In this document: one piece after another, positions 7,105 to 16,014 of the stretch
Layout of the letters: the number at the start of each line of letters is the position of its first letter
How positions within the stretch are numbered: the first letter of the stretch is position 1
From: an uncultured Bacteroidales bacterium
GTDB lineage: Bacteria; Bacteroidota; Bacteroidia; Bacteroidales; UBA932
Length of the DNA stretch: 52,904 bases
Reading direction: 5' to 3'
NCBI GenBank assembly: GCA_905234475.1
Contig: CAJOHX010000009.1
Location: forward strand, 1-52,904
Program-made: the position numbers and the translations under genes
Notes under the pieces: model-generated
What the model saw: only the letters and a program-made list of their open reading frames with translations
What the model was told of the DNA's origin: nothing
The model's database searches: none

Positions 7105-7770
7105 ATGGATATAAAACCAATCGCCATATTCCATTCCCCCCTCCCGGAGAAGTTCGGCCTGCCCCGTCAGGCCGGGCTGGCCGCCTCGCTGCGCGGCACC
7201 GTCGTGCTGGAGCCCGGCTTCCGTGCTCCCGAGGCGCTCCGCGGCCTGGAGGGCTTCGACTGGATCTGGCTGATCTGGGGCTTCCATCTCAACCGCGAGG
7301 ACGCCTCCGAGGGCCTGACCGTACGGCCCCCGCGGCTGGGCGGCAACGAGCGCGTCGGCGTGTTCGCCTCGCGCTCCCCATACCGTCCCAATCCCCTGGG
7401 CCTGAGCTCCGTACGCATCGAGAAAGTGAATGCGGAAGCGGGCACCATCCATGTCCTGGGCGCCGATCTGGCGGACGGCACGCCCATCTACGACATCAAG
7501 CCTTACGTCGAATATGCCGACAGCCATCCCGGCGTGCGCAGCGGCTTCGTCGACGCCCACGAATGGCAGCCGCTGGAGGTGTTCCTTCCGCGCGACGCCT
7601 ACCACAAACTGGAGCCCGCCGAGCTCGACGCCCTGACGGAGCTCCTCGCGCAGGATCCCCGTCCGCAGTACCAGGACGACCCGGACCGCGTCTACGGTCT
7701 GTCCTTCGCCGGCCGCAATGTGCGCTTCCGCGTCGCGGACGGCGTCCTCACCGTCACTGAAATCATTTAA
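7105..7770 (+). CDS. trmO: tRNA (t6A37) N6-methyltransferase TrmO-like
   Basis: 221 residues from ATG 7105. The frame is open further upstream to 7054, but that extension (SSFADLIGESP) is translated repeat sequence, so the internal ATG before IKPIAIFHSP is preferred. Family hallmarks are present: the KFGLPRQAG block near residue 16 and the ASRSPYRPNPLGLSS motif near 89-103, the SAM-binding signature of the TsaA/YaeB (TrmO) beta-barrel family. A C-terminal DPRPQYQ...YGLSFAGRNVRF block also matches. TrmO methylates N6 of t6A at position 37 of ANN-decoding tRNAs. It is 13 nt upstream of the GH27 gene, so co-transcription is possible without an obvious functional link. Confidence 0.88.
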   Translation: MDIKPIAIFHSPLPEKFGLPRQAGLAASLRGTVVLEPGFRAPEALRGLEGFDWIWLIWGFHLNREDASEGLTVRPPRLGGNERVGVFASRSPYRPNPLGLSSVRIEKVNAEAGTIHVLGADLADGTPIYDIKPYVEYADSHPGVRSGFVDAHEWQPLEVFLPRDAYHKLEPAELDALTELLAQDPRPQYQDDPDRVYGLSFAGRNVRFRVADGVLTVTEII

Positions 7771-7783
7771 ATACCAATCCATT

Positions 7784-9073
7784 ATGAGAAAGATCGTTAC
7801 CCTCCTTGCCGGCCTGCTGGCCGTGTTGTCCCTCTCCGCGCAGCCGCGCCGTCCCGACGCCCCGCTTCCCAAATGGGAGGGCCTCGCCGAGACCCCGCAG
7901 ATGGGCTGGAATTCCTGGAACAAGTTTGCCACCGACATCTCCGAGGACCTCATCAAAGCGACCGCCGACAAGATGGTCGAGCTGGGCCTGGTGGACGCCG
8001 GCTACGTCTACCTGAACCTCGACGACGGCTGGCACGGCGAGCGCGACGAGCAGGGCTTCATCCACGAGGATCCCGTCAAGTTCCCTTCCGGCATCAAGGC
8101 GCTGGCCGACTACGTCCATGCGCGCGGCATCAAGCTGGGCATCTACAGCGACGCTGGCACCAACACCTGCGCCTGCTACGCGGGCAGCAACGGCCACGAG
8201 TACCAGGATGCCTTCACCTATGCCTCCTGGGGCATCGATTACCTCAAGTACGACTGGTGCTACACGCAGAACCTCAATCCGGTAGGCGCCTACACCACGA
8301 TGCGCAGCGCCCTCAAGCGCGCCGGCCGCCCGATCCTGTTCAGCATCTGCGAATGGGGATCCAACAAGCCCTGGGAATGGGCTGCGGAGGTGGGCCACTC
8401 CTGGCGCACCACGGGCGACATCGGCGCCCATTTCCTGGCCGATCCCATCACCTACGACGAGAACGGCCGGCCCCGCTGGCGCTCGCTGGGCGTGCTGGAG
8501 ATCATCGACATCAACGAGCCCCTGCGCGCCTACGCGGGCCCCGGCCACTGGAACGACCCGGACATGCTCGAGGTCGGCAACGGGCTGAGCGATGCGGAGA
8601 ACCGTGCGCATTTCACCATGTGGTGCATGATGGCCGCTCCCCTGATCCTCGGCAACGACCTCACGAACATGAGTGCCGAGACGCTCGCCGTCATCACCAA
8701 TAAGGATGTGATCGCCATCGACCAGGATCCGCTCGGCGTCCAGGGCCTCAGGCTCCGCAAAGACGGCGACCTGCAGTACTGGTTCAAGCCCCTGTCCGAC
8801 GGCGCATGGGCCTTCTGCGTGCTTAACGGCGGCCCCGACGATGTGACGGTGGCGCTGGACTGGGAGGCGCTCGAGTGCAAGGATGAGCTGAGCGGACGCA
8901 GCACGCAGTTCGCCAAGGTCAACTACCAGGCCAAAGACCTCTGGAACGCCAAGGCGAAACCCTTCACCACCCGCGTCAAAGGCAGAAAGCGCGGGCAAAC
9001 CGTCGGCGCCCGCACTTCTGTCGTCGTGCCTTCGCACGACGTTGTGACGTACCGGCTGACGCCGGTGCTATAG
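7784..9073 (+). CDS. GH27 alpha-galactosidase, secreted
   Basis: 429 residues from ATG 7784. MRKIVTLLAGLLAVLSLSAQ is a type I signal peptide, cleaved after SLSAQ or nearby, so the protein is periplasmic or exported. The mature N-terminus has the family 27 opening ETPQMGWNSWNKF, followed by LNLDDGWHGERDEQGF. YLKYDWC (about residues 150-156) holds the catalytic nucleophile Asp, and GHWNDPDMLEVGNG (about 255-268) holds the acid/base Asp. A C-terminal beta-sandwich follows, and the length is normal for a single-domain enzyme. It hydrolyses terminal alpha-1,6-galactosyl residues (raffinose-type sugars, galactomannan, host glycans). No SusC/SusD pair is adjacent, so it is not in a classical polysaccharide utilisation locus. 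Confidence 0.92.
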   Translation: MRKIVTLLAGLLAVLSLSAQPRRPDAPLPKWEGLAETPQMGWNSWNKFATDISEDLIKATADKMVELGLVDAGYVYLNLDDGWHGERDEQGFIHEDPVKFPSGIKALADYVHARGIKLGIYSDAGTNTCACYAGSNGHEYQDAFTYASWGIDYLKYDWCYTQNLNPVGAYTTMRSALKRAGRPILFSICEWGSNKPWEWAAEVGHSWRTTGDIGAHFLADPITYDENGRPRWRSLGVLEIIDINEPLRAYAGPGHWNDPDMLEVGNGLSDAENRAHFTMWCMMAAPLILGNDLTNMSAETLAVITNKDVIAIDQDPLGVQGLRLRKDGDLQYWFKPLSDGAWAFCVLNGGPDDVTVALDWEALECKDELSGRSTQFAKVNYQAKDLWNAKAKPFTTRVKGRKRGQTVGARTSVVVPSHDVVTYRLTPVL

Positions 9074-9077
9074 GCTG

Positions 9078-10469
9078 TTATCTGCCCGGAGGGGGCGGCA
9101 TGACAGGACGGCGCCAGGGCTCCGCGGCACGGTCGCACAGGGCGATGAAGTGTGCGCGGAGGGAGCTCCAGGCATAATAAGGTCCGGACACCGGCTCGAT
9201 GCCGGGGATCTGGACCTCTTTCTCGTTGTAGAGGACCTTCACCAGGACCTCATCCTTCTTGTTGCGGTAGAAGATCATCTGGCAGTTGGTCGCCATCGGG
9301 ATCTGGAAGAAGGCGTACCAGCCCATCTCGTGTGCCTTCTGGTACGGGAACACGCGGTGCTGGGTGTCATCCACGCCGAGCAGCGCGGCCAGCGGCAGGA
9401 CCGAGGTGTCGTGGCCAAAGCGCAGGTCGGCGGCACGGTGGCTGCCGGGCTGCAGGGCGGCGTCGGCCTTCTCCACGAAGTCCATCAGCAGCGGGCGGAT
9501 GGCGTAGCGGATCACTTCCCCGTTCTCCACGGAGCCGGCCCACATGCGGTACAAGGAATCATTGCCCGGCGCCCAGAAATACACCAGCTCCTCCGGCGTG
9601 AAGTACTCGTGGTAGATGTCGATGTCGCTCAGCTCATCGACCAGCTGGCACAGGCCGCCGGCCGTGTAGATGGCCTTGACGAACGATTCCGGATTGCCCA
9701 GCTCCCTGAGCGCGGCGTCGTAGTTGGTGAACAGCGGGCGGAGGAAGCGTGTGAAGTCGTAACCAGGCGTGCCGGTGGCAGGCTGGTAGGCGTGGCGCTC
9801 GTTCTGCTGCTGCTGTCTGCGCATGTAGGCGGCCATGTCCATCGGCGGGCGCTGCTGCGGGGTCTCGCCCGGCCTGGGGACATTGAGGCTGGGGTTGATG
9901 TAGGACATGAAACGCTCCGCGCTCGTGAAGGTGAAGTCCAGCGCCGGATACTGCTCATTGAGGCTGTTGGTGAAGTTGCACATGCTCACGATGCAGCGGA
10001 AGTTGGTGCTGGAGAAGCTGTTGACCTCCTGGCGGTCCTTGTTCTTGAACACGGCCGGGAAGCGGGTTGCCATGCGGACGGCCAGCTGCTTGTGCTCGCG
10101 GGCGCCGCGCGGCGTGAGGGATCCTTCCATGCCCTTGTGGGCCTCGACGACACGGTTCACTTGCTCGTAGAGGCGCTTGCCCTGCTGGGTCAGCAGGCCC
10201 AGCGAATCCAGGTGGAAGAAGCCTTCCAGGGCGGCGCGGGCGAAGGTCGAGTTCTGCTCATAGCGGGAGCCGTGGCGCCCGTAGTGCGAGATGTAGAAGG
10301 GCTTGAATCCTTTCGGGGCGGGAGTGTCCTCGATCGGATTGAACTCGTAGTAGTGCATGTTGTTGGCAGCGCGGTCGGGGTTCTCCGTGAAGAGCTGCAC
10401 AACGGCTTCCTGTGCGCCCAGGCTGAGGCTCAGGGCGGCGAGGAGCGTTATTGCAAGTATTTTTTTCAT
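9078..10469 (-). CDS. Histidine acid phosphatase / MINPP-like phytase, secreted
   Basis: 463 residues with signal peptide MKKILAITLLAALSLSLGAQ. The catalytic motif is HYGRHGSRYEQN (about residues 63-74, RHGxR), with the phosphohistidine nucleophile. The distal proton-donor motif is RFGHDTSVLPLAALLG (about 350-365), the HD pair of branch 2 histidine phosphatases. Conserved SFSSTNFRC and the overall size fit the multiple inositol polyphosphate phosphatase / phytase group found in gut Bacteroidota. A Met/Gln/Arg-rich stretch (DMAAYMRRQQQQNERHAYQP) looks like a lineage-specific insert. It is the last gene of the minus-strand gcv run, 13 nt after the DUF5715-like gene, and convergent with the GH27 gene 4 nt away with no evident terminator. 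Confidence 0.85.
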   Translation of the reverse strand: MKKILAITLLAALSLSLGAQEAVVQLFTENPDRAANNMHYYEFNPIEDTPAPKGFKPFYISHYGRHGSRYEQNSTFARAALEGFFHLDSLGLLTQQGKRLYEQVNRVVEAHKGMEGSLTPRGAREHKQLAVRMATRFPAVFKNKDRQEVNSFSSTNFRCIVSMCNFTNSLNEQYPALDFTFTSAERFMSYINPSLNVPRPGETPQQRPPMDMAAYMRRQQQQNERHAYQPATGTPGYDFTRFLRPLFTNYDAALRELGNPESFVKAIYTAGGLCQLVDELSDIDIYHEYFTPEELVYFWAPGNDSLYRMWAGSVENGEVIRYAIRPLLMDFVEKADAALQPGSHRAADLRFGHDTSVLPLAALLGVDDTQHRVFPYQKAHEMGWYAFFQIPMATNCQMIFYRNKKDEVLVKVLYNEKEVQIPGIEPVSGPYYAWSSLRAHFIALCDRAAEPWRRPVMPPPPGR

Positions 10470-10482
10470 ATTTGTAAATTGG

Positions 10483-11271
10483 TTATCGTATGCAGGATGT
10501 GATGTGGAAGCAGTGCTCCTTCTTCTCGTATTTGACGAGGATGTGGCCGAGCGTCTTCTCGTCCCGCAGGACCTCTGCCAGGACCTTGGTAAGCTCGTAG
10601 GGCTGCATGAATTCGTCGGTCTCCACCTCGCGGAAATAGCGGCTGTGGCTGATGTCGAAGGTGGTGCCGTAGCAGTGGGAGGAGTTGTCGGAGGCGTTGG
10701 GGTTGCCGCTCTTGCGCAGGTTCGCCACGTCCTCTTCCGTCCGCAGGATCGAGGTGCAGACGAGCTTGTAGACCGGGAACTGCTTGCGCGTCAGCGAGTC
10801 GTGGAAGGCCTTGGCGATGTGGTTGAGCTCGCGGGCCGCCGCGGCCGTCAGATAAGGCACCGAGTAGCGCAGGTCGTCGATTTCGAGGAAGTCGGTGCTC
10901 TCCACCTTGACCAGCTGTTTCGTGTCCACGTCGCTCCGCTTCTCGGGAACTTCGGACAGGCCCATGACTTTGGCCATATTGAGATGCGCCTCATTGAGGT
11001 CGTCGAAGACTTTGCCGTAGCTCATCAGCTTGGTGTAGTAGATAATCTCCTTCGCCTGCGACTCCCCCGTCCCGTCCACGTCATCTTCCACCACCTCGGG
11101 CTCCTCCTCTCCGCTCACCTCTTCCGCGAGCTGCTCCTCTACGACTTCGACCTTCTCGGGCTTCTCTTTCTTCTCCTTCCGGCTACATCCGCCACCCACC
11201 AGAAGTCCCAGGAAAAATCCCAGGACAAATGGTGCCAGCAGAATAATCAGTGCCTTTGTTCTCTTAGTCAT
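10483..11271 (-). CDS. DUF5715-like protein, M15-type peptidase fold, membrane anchored
   Basis: 262 residues. Residues 8-29 are hydrophobic ([20 protein letters not shown]) and end in a Cys, so it is a membrane anchor or lipoprotein signal. A Lys/Glu-rich linker follows ([20 protein letters not shown]). The C-terminal half has [16 protein letters not shown] (about 187-202) and KKEHCFHIT near the end, which match the SxHxxGxAxD and ExWHxH zinc motifs of M15-type D,D-peptidases, although Trp is replaced by Cys-Phe. I therefore infer a periplasmic peptidoglycan hydrolase-like role. Its start overlaps the gcvPB stop by 8 nt, implying co-translation with the glycine cleavage genes, an unexplained partnership. 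Confidence 0.75.
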   Translation of the reverse strand: MTKRTKALIILLAPFVLGFFLGLLVGGGCSRKEKKEKPEKVEVVEEQLAEEVSGEEEPEVVEDDVDGTGESQAKEIIYYTKLMSYGKVFDDLNEAHLNMAKVMGLSEVPEKRSDVDTKQLVKVESTDFLEIDDLRYSVPYLTAAAARELNHIAKAFHDSLTRKQFPVYKLVCTSILRTEEDVANLRKSGNPNASDNSSHCYGTTFDISHSRYFREVETDEFMQPYELTKVLAEVLRDEKTLGHILVKYEKKEHCFHITSCIR

Positions 11272-12649
11272 ATTTAAGGACAGGCTGTCGCGCGGCGGTG
11301 GTCTCGTCGGGACGGCCGATGGGGGTGTTGTGCGGGGCGGTGTGCAGGAGTTCCGGATCGGCCTTGGCCTCCTCGGCGATCTTGCGCATCACGGCGATGA
11401 ACGCATCGAGGGTCTCCAGCGACTCCGTCTCCGTGGGCTCGATCATGATGGCCTGGTGGAAGAGCAGCGGGAAATAGATCGTCGGTGCGTGGAAGCCGTA
11501 GTCCAGCAGGCGCTTGGCGACGTCGAGCGTCGAGACGCCGTTGTCCTCCAGCAGCCCGTCAAAAACGAACTCATGCTTGCAGACCGTCGGGATGGGCAGC
11601 TTGTAGCAGTCCTTCAGCGACTCCTTGATATAGTTGGCGCCCAGCGTGGCCAGCTTGCCGGCCATCCGGATGTGCTCGCGGCCCAGCATCAGAATGTACG
11701 CGTAGGCGCGCAGAATGATGCCGAAATTGCCGTGGAAGCCGCTCACGTGCGGGATATGCAGGAACGGCACCACCTTGTCGGACACGCCGACGGGGCCGCT
11801 GCCCGGGCCTCCTCCGCCGTGGGGCGTGGAGAAGGTCTTGTGGAGATTGAGGTGCATGATGTCGAAGCCCATGTCGCCCGGACGGACCATGCCCAGGAGC
11901 GGGTTCATGTTGGCTCCGTCGTAGTAGAGCAGGCCGCCGCAGTCGTGGACGAGCTTCGCGATTTCCTTGATGTCGCGCTCGAAGAGGCCCAGCGTGTTGG
12001 GGTTCGTCATCATGATGCCGGCGATGTCCGGGCCGAGGAGCGGCTTGAGGGACTCCACGTCCACGAGGCCGTCGGCCTTGGATTTCACCACCACGATGTC
12101 GAGGCCACAGACGGCCGCCGAGGCGGGGTTGGTGCCGTGGGCGCTGTCCGGGACGATTACCTTGGTGCGGGCGGTGTCGCCGCGGCTCATGTGGTATTCG
12201 CGCATCAGCATGAGGCCGGTGAGTTCGCCGTGGGCGCCCGCGCAGGGCAGGAAGGTGAAGTGCTTCATCCCCGTGATCGCGGCGAGGGCCTTGTCCATGG
12301 CGGCGTAGACCGCCAGGGCGCCTTTGACGGTGCTCTCCGGCTGCAGCGGGTGCAGGCCGGTGAAGCCCGGGAGGTTGGCCAGCTCTTCGTTGATCTTGGG
12401 GTTGTATTTCATGGTGCAGGACCCCAGCGGGTAGAAGCCGGTGTCCACGCCGAAATTCATCTGACTCAAATTGGTATAATGTCTAACGACATCTACCTCA
12501 CTTACCTCCGGCAAATCCAGCGGTGCCTCGCGCCAGATTGCTGCCTTGCAGCGAGGCTGCTCGCTTGCGAGGCCGAAGCAATCTGGCAGGGAGAAGCCGA
12601 TGCGGCCAGGTTTGGAGAGTTCGAAGATGAGTTTGTCGTAGTATTTCAT
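11264..12649 (-). CDS. gcvPB: Glycine dehydrogenase (decarboxylating) subunit 2
   Basis: 461 residues, the C-terminal half of P-protein in the split form. The PLP-binding lysine is K271 in [20 protein letters not shown], followed by the Gly-rich loop. The conserved [20 protein letters not shown] and [20 protein letters not shown] are present at 43-62 and 71-90. With subunit 1 it decarboxylates glycine and passes aminomethyl to the lipoylated H protein. Residues about 22-39 ([16 protein letters not shown] region) are not conserved; they are encoded by a near-perfect 54-bp palindrome, an in-frame insertion or replacement in a variable loop. It follows gcvPA by 12 nt. Confidence 0.95.
   Translation of the reverse strand: MKYYDKLIFELSKPGRIGFSLPDCFGLASEQPRCKAAIWREAPLDLPEVSEVDVVRHYTNLSQMNFGVDTGFYPLGSCTMKYNPKINEELANLPGFTGLHPLQPESTVKGALAVYAAMDKALAAITGMKHFTFLPCAGAHGELTGLMLMREYHMSRGDTARTKVIVPDSAHGTNPASAAVCGLDIVVVKSKADGLVDVESLKPLLGPDIAGIMMTNPNTLGLFERDIKEIAKLVHDCGGLLYYDGANMNPLLGMVRPGDMGFDIMHLNLHKTFSTPHGGGGPGSGPVGVSDKVVPFLHIPHVSGFHGNFGIILRAYAYILMLGREHIRMAGKLATLGANYIKESLKDCYKLPIPTVCKHEFVFDGLLEDNGVSTLDVAKRLLDYGFHAPTIYFPLLFHQAIMIEPTETESLETLDAFIAVMRKIAEEAKADPELLHTAPHNTPIGRPDETTAARQPVLKYD
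12533..12586. repeat. 54-bp palindromic element in frame within gcvPB
   Basis: Outer arms CCAGATTGCT and AGCAATCTGG are perfect inverted repeats of 10 bp. Inside, GCCTTG/CGAGGC and GCGAGG..CTCGC segments continue the pairing. It encodes residues 22-39 of GcvPB. It differs from the GAGATT...AATGAC family but shares an AGATT-type end. Confidence 0.75.
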
Positions 12650-12661
12650 ATCGCGGCCCTC

Positions 12662-13966
12662 CTATAATGATTTGACGATTTCGACGATGCGGTCCAGCTC
12701 CTCGCGGGGATGCTTCTCCGTGACGCAGAAGGTCACGTAGCCTTCCTCGGTCTGGAGGGCGGCGAAGAAGCCCGCGTCGAGGAGCGCCTGCTGGAGCTTC
12801 TCGACGTTGCAGAGGGGCTTGAGGCAGAACTCCTTGAGGAATTCGCCGTCGAAGACGCGGGCAAACTTGCCCGTGGCGAGCAGGGCGTCGTGCAGGTAGT
12901 GCGCGCCCTCGTAGCAGAGGGCGTTCAGGCGGCGCATGCCTTCCGGTCCCATCAGGGACAGGTAGACGGTGCACCAGAGCGCCATCAGGGACTCGTTGGA
13001 GCAGATGTTGGAGGTGGCCTTCTCGCGGCGGATGTGCTGCTCGCGCGCCTGGAGCGTCAGGACATAGCAGCGTTTGCCGGAGGCGTCGGTGGTCTGACCG
13101 ACGATGCGGCCCGGGAGCTTGCGCATCAGCGCCTCCGTGCAGGCCATGAAGCCCACGTACGGACCGCCGAAGCAGAGCGGAATGCCGAGGCTCTGGCCGT
13201 CGCCCACGGCGATGTCGGCGCCCCATTCGGCCGGACTCTTCACCACGGCGAGGGCGGACGGGTCGCAGTATTCGACCAGCAGGGCCCCCATCTGATGGAC
13301 GAGATCCGCCAGGCCGAGGTGGCTCTCGATGATACCGAATCGGTTGATGGACGGGACGATGACGCCAGCCAGGTCAAGTACTCCTTCAGCTACTTCCTCC
13401 GCGACCTTGTCGGTGACGACGACGTTGATGCCGGCGTACTTGGCGTAGGTGTGGATGGTGTCGATCACGTTCGGCAGGAGCCGGGCGGACACGATAACGG
13501 AGTTGCGCTTCTTGGTGCTGGCGACGCACATGCGCATGGCCTCGGCGGCGGCGGTCGGGCCGTCGTACATGGAGGCGTTGGCGCAGGCGAGGCCGGTCAG
13601 GCGGCAGATCATCGTCTGCCACTCGAAGATGTAGCGGAGCGTGCCCTGCGAGATCTCGCACTGGTACGGCGTGTAGGCCGTCAGGAATTCGCTTCTCGAC
13701 GTGATGTAGGGAATCACGGACGGGACATAGTGGTCGTATGCGCCCTGGCCGACGAACACCTTGAGGCGCGTGTTTTTGGCGGCCAGGCCCTCGAAAAAGT
13801 CACGAACCTGCTGTTCGCTCATGGCGGACGGCAGGTCGTACTCCCCCTTGTAGATGTATTCCGCGGGGACATCGGCGTACAGGTCGTCGAGCGAACTGAC
13901 GCCGATCCTTTCGAGCATTATGCGGATATCTTCCTCAGTCTGAGGAAAATAGCTGAATGCTCCCAT
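12662..13966 (-). CDS. gcvPA: Glycine dehydrogenase (decarboxylating) subunit 1
   Basis: 434 residues, the N-terminal half of P-protein. It opens with the typical YFPQTEEDIRIMLERIGVSS, and carries VPSVIPYITSRSEFLTAYTPYQ (about 92-113), the ANASMYDGPTAAAEA block (about 134-148) and GDGQSLGIPLCFGGPYVGF near 255. Length is normal. It lacks the PLP lysine, which is on subunit 2, as expected for the two-subunit form. It acts in the cytosolic glycine cleavage system and lies 5 nt after gcvH. Confidence 0.95.
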   Translation of the reverse strand: MGAFSYFPQTEEDIRIMLERIGVSSLDDLYADVPAEYIYKGEYDLPSAMSEQQVRDFFEGLAAKNTRLKVFVGQGAYDHYVPSVIPYITSRSEFLTAYTPYQCEISQGTLRYIFEWQTMICRLTGLACANASMYDGPTAAAEAMRMCVASTKKRNSVIVSARLLPNVIDTIHTYAKYAGINVVVTDKVAEEVAEGVLDLAGVIVPSINRFGIIESHLGLADLVHQMGALLVEYCDPSALAVVKSPAEWGADIAVGDGQSLGIPLCFGGPYVGFMACTEALMRKLPGRIVGQTTDASGKRCYVLTLQAREQHIRREKATSNICSNESLMALWCTVYLSLMGPEGMRRLNALCYEGAHYLHDALLATGKFARVFDGEFLKEFCLKPLCNVEKLQQALLDAGFFAALQTEEGYVTFCVTEKHPREELDRIVEIVKSL

Positions 13967-13971
13967 ATTCC

Positions 13972-14349
13972 TTACTTGGCGATTTCAGCGTAAGCGGCAG
14001 CGTTCAGCAGGGCGTCGAGCTCGCCCTTGTCGGACATCTCGACCTTGATGATCCAGGCCTCGTAGGCGTCTTCGTTGATCAGCTCGGGCTGGTCCTCCAG
14101 GGCGTCGTTGCGGGCGACCACCTTGCCGGACACCGGAGCGACCAGCTCGCTGGAGGTCTTGACGCTCTCCAGGGCGCCGCAGTCGTCGCCGGCGACGATC
14201 TCGTCGTCCACATCGGGCATTTCTACGTAGGTGATGTCTCCCATCTCGCTCTGTGCGAAATCAGACACGCCGATGATGGCCACGTTGCCATCCACTTTGA
14301 CCCATTCGTGGGACTCGCTGTAGAGAAGTCCCTCAATAATCTTGCTCAT
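13972..14349 (-). CDS. gcvH: Glycine cleavage system H protein
   Basis: 125 residues. The lipoyl-accepting lysine is K64 in [20 protein letters not shown]. The N-terminal [20 protein letters not shown] and the [14 protein letters not shown] segment are canonical. It shuttles the aminomethyl group from P to T protein and reduced lipoamide to L protein. No dihydrolipoamide dehydrogenase or lipoate ligase gene is in the window. Located 15 nt after gcvT. Confidence 0.96.
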   Translation of the reverse strand: MSKIIEGLLYSESHEWVKVDGNVAIIGVSDFAQSEMGDITYVEMPDVDDEIVAGDDCGALESVKTSSELVAPVSGKVVARNDALEDQPELINEDAYEAWIIKVEMSDKGELDALLNAAAYAEIAK

Positions 14350-14364
14350 AAATATGGTTTGGTT

Positions 14365-15468
14365 TTATTTTTTATAATTGGTCTGGTAAAAACGTTTCTT
14401 GACGACGACGCCCGGGAAGGCGTTCTTGCGCACGCGCACCCACAGCGGCGTGCCGAGGGCTGCGTAGGCGCTGTCCACGAGGGCGAAGCAGATGCTCTTG
14501 TCGAGGCTGATGGAGTGGTAGCCGGTCGTCACGACGCCGACCTCGGTGCCGTCCTCCAGCTCCACGGGATAGCCGTGGCGCGGGATGGCCTTGTCGGAGA
14601 GCTCGATGCCGACGATCTTCTGCGCGACGCCGTTTGCCTTCTGCTCCGCAAGGGCTTCCTTGCCGATGAATTCCGGCTTGTCCAGCTTGCAGAACATGCC
14701 CAGGCCGGCCATGACCGGGGAGATGTCGGCGGTCAGCTCGTCGCCGTAGAGCGGCAGGCCCGCCTCGAAGCGCAGGGTGTCGCGGCAGCCCAGGCCGCAG
14801 GGCTTGACGCCGGCGGCGAGCACGATGTTCCAGTAGTTGCGGATCAGCTCCGGCGCGGCGTAGATCTCGAAGCCGTCCTCGCCGGTGTAGCCGGTGCGGC
14901 TGACGATGACGCGCTTGCCGCTGCGCTCGAAATCCTTGAAGGTGTAGAAGGACAGCTCCGCGGCTTCCTTGAAGCCCAGCGCGCCGCAGACGGCCTTTTC
15001 GGCCTCCGGGCCCTGGACGGCGATCTGGCCCCAGTCGTCGGACTGGTTGTCCAGCACGACGGCGAAGCCATCGGCCTGCTCCTGCATCCAGGCGAAGTCC
15101 TTGTCGACGTTGGCGGCGTTGACCACCAGCAGGAAACGGTCGGGCTCGAACTCCCGGTAGACGAGCAGGTCGTCCACCGTGCCGCCGTCGGGATAGAGCA
15201 TCATCCCGTAGAGGATGGCGCCCGGGGCGAGCGGACGGACGTCGTTGGTGAAGATGTGGTTGACAAAGCTCTCTGCATCGGGGCCGCTCACGAAGACCTC
15301 TCCCATGTGGGAGACGTCGAAGACGCCGGCCGCATGGCGGACGGCGTTGTGCTCGTCGATGATGCCGCTGTACTGGATGGGCATGTCATAGCCCGCAAAA
15401 GGGCTCATCTTGGCACCAAGCTCCACGTGGAGGTCATGCAGACAAGTCGTTTTAAGAAGGTTATCCAT
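14365..15468 (-). CDS. gcvT: Glycine cleavage system aminomethyltransferase T
   Basis: 367 residues, full length. It shows the N-terminal HVELGAKMSPFAGYDMPIQY, FDVSHMGEVFVSGPDAESFV, SRTGYTGEDGFEIY (about 201-214) and GCRDTLRFEAGLPLYGDELT (about 239-258), all hallmarks of the T protein tetrahydrofolate-binding fold. It transfers the methylene group to tetrahydrofolate and releases ammonia. It is the first recognised gcv gene of the unit, 15 nt downstream of an unknown gene. No glycine riboswitch is visible upstream, as the gap is too short. Confidence 0.96.
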   Translation of the reverse strand: MDNLLKTTCLHDLHVELGAKMSPFAGYDMPIQYSGIIDEHNAVRHAAGVFDVSHMGEVFVSGPDAESFVNHIFTNDVRPLAPGAILYGMMLYPDGGTVDDLLVYREFEPDRFLLVVNAANVDKDFAWMQEQADGFAVVLDNQSDDWGQIAVQGPEAEKAVCGALGFKEAAELSFYTFKDFERSGKRVIVSRTGYTGEDGFEIYAAPELIRNYWNIVLAAGVKPCGLGCRDTLRFEAGLPLYGDELTADISPVMAGLGMFCKLDKPEFIGKEALAEQKANGVAQKIVGIELSDKAIPRHGYPVELEDGTEVGVVTTGYHSISLDKSICFALVDSAYAALGTPLWVRVRKNAFPGVVVKKRFYQTNYKK

Positions 15469-15483
15469 GTGGTTATTAGAGTG

Positions 15484-15948
15484 TTACTTGAGAATTTCGA
15501 GGTCTTTCTTCAGGATCATCTTGGGGTCCATCATCGCTACTTTCTGGAAGAGGATCACCTGGTTGCCGAGCGAGAGGTAGACTTTCTCTTCGTGCTTGCC
15601 CTTGCGCCACCATTTGTAGAATCCGACGGGGTCGTTCTCGAAGGGAATCTTCGCGAGGATCCCGGAGCTGTAGCCGGGATAGTCGATGACCAGGCGCAGG
15701 CCCATGAATTTCTTGTAGTAGTCGGGATCTGCGCGGCGGAGCTTGCTGACGAGCGGATTGAGGACCTCCATCGTGTCGACCTGCAGGGTCTTGTCCCGCA
15801 CGATCATGCGGTGGATGCGGACCGGATCGTAGTTGAGCCAGGCGCCCATGCGAAGCGTCTTGGGTCCCTCCTCCGTGTCGAGCGTAAGCTCGTCCATGGA
15901 GAAGTAGATCTTCTCGGGATCCAGCGGATATTGTCCTTCAGGCGTCAT
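15484..15948 (-). CDS. Conserved hypothetical protein leading the gcv unit
   Basis: 154 residues, starting MTPEGQYPLDPEKIYFSMDE. No signal peptide or membrane helix. It is mixed alpha/beta in character, with aromatic-rich segments (LRLVIDYPGYSSG, FYKWWRKGKHEEKVYLSLGN). I do not recognise the family. It is the first gene after the promoter at 15971-15978, and gcvT follows 15 nt later, so it shares the glycine cleavage transcript. The name would have to come from conservation of that linkage in other genomes. Confidence 0.75.
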   Translation of the reverse strand: MTPEGQYPLDPEKIYFSMDELTLDTEEGPKTLRMGAWLNYDPVRIHRMIVRDKTLQVDTMEVLNPLVSKLRRADPDYYKKFMGLRLVIDYPGYSSGILAKIPFENDPVGFYKWWRKGKHEEKVYLSLGNQVILFQKVAMMDPKMILKKDLEILK

Positions 15949-15970
15949 TTTAGATTATCGCACGATTCAA

Positions 15971-15978
15971 CAAATGTA
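15971..15978 (-). promoter_or_regulatory. -7 promoter box TACATTTG for the gcv run
   Basis: Perfect TAnnTTTG on the minus strand, 22 nt before the ATG at 15948. The upstream side is A/T-rich (poly-A/T at 15981-16000). Probably drives the seven-gene unit down to 9078. Confidence 0.6.
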
Positions 15979-16014
15979 GGGATTTTTTTATTTTTTTCCT
16001 AATTTTATGCCGCC

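Noticed and set aside
15469..15483. Glycine riboswitch before gcvT
   Set aside because: Only 15 nt separate gcvT from the upstream gene, and the leader before 15948 shows no riboswitch-like structure.
13957..16002. 681-codon open frame on the plus strand across gcvH/gcvT
   Set aside because: Antisense shadow of well-supported gcv genes.
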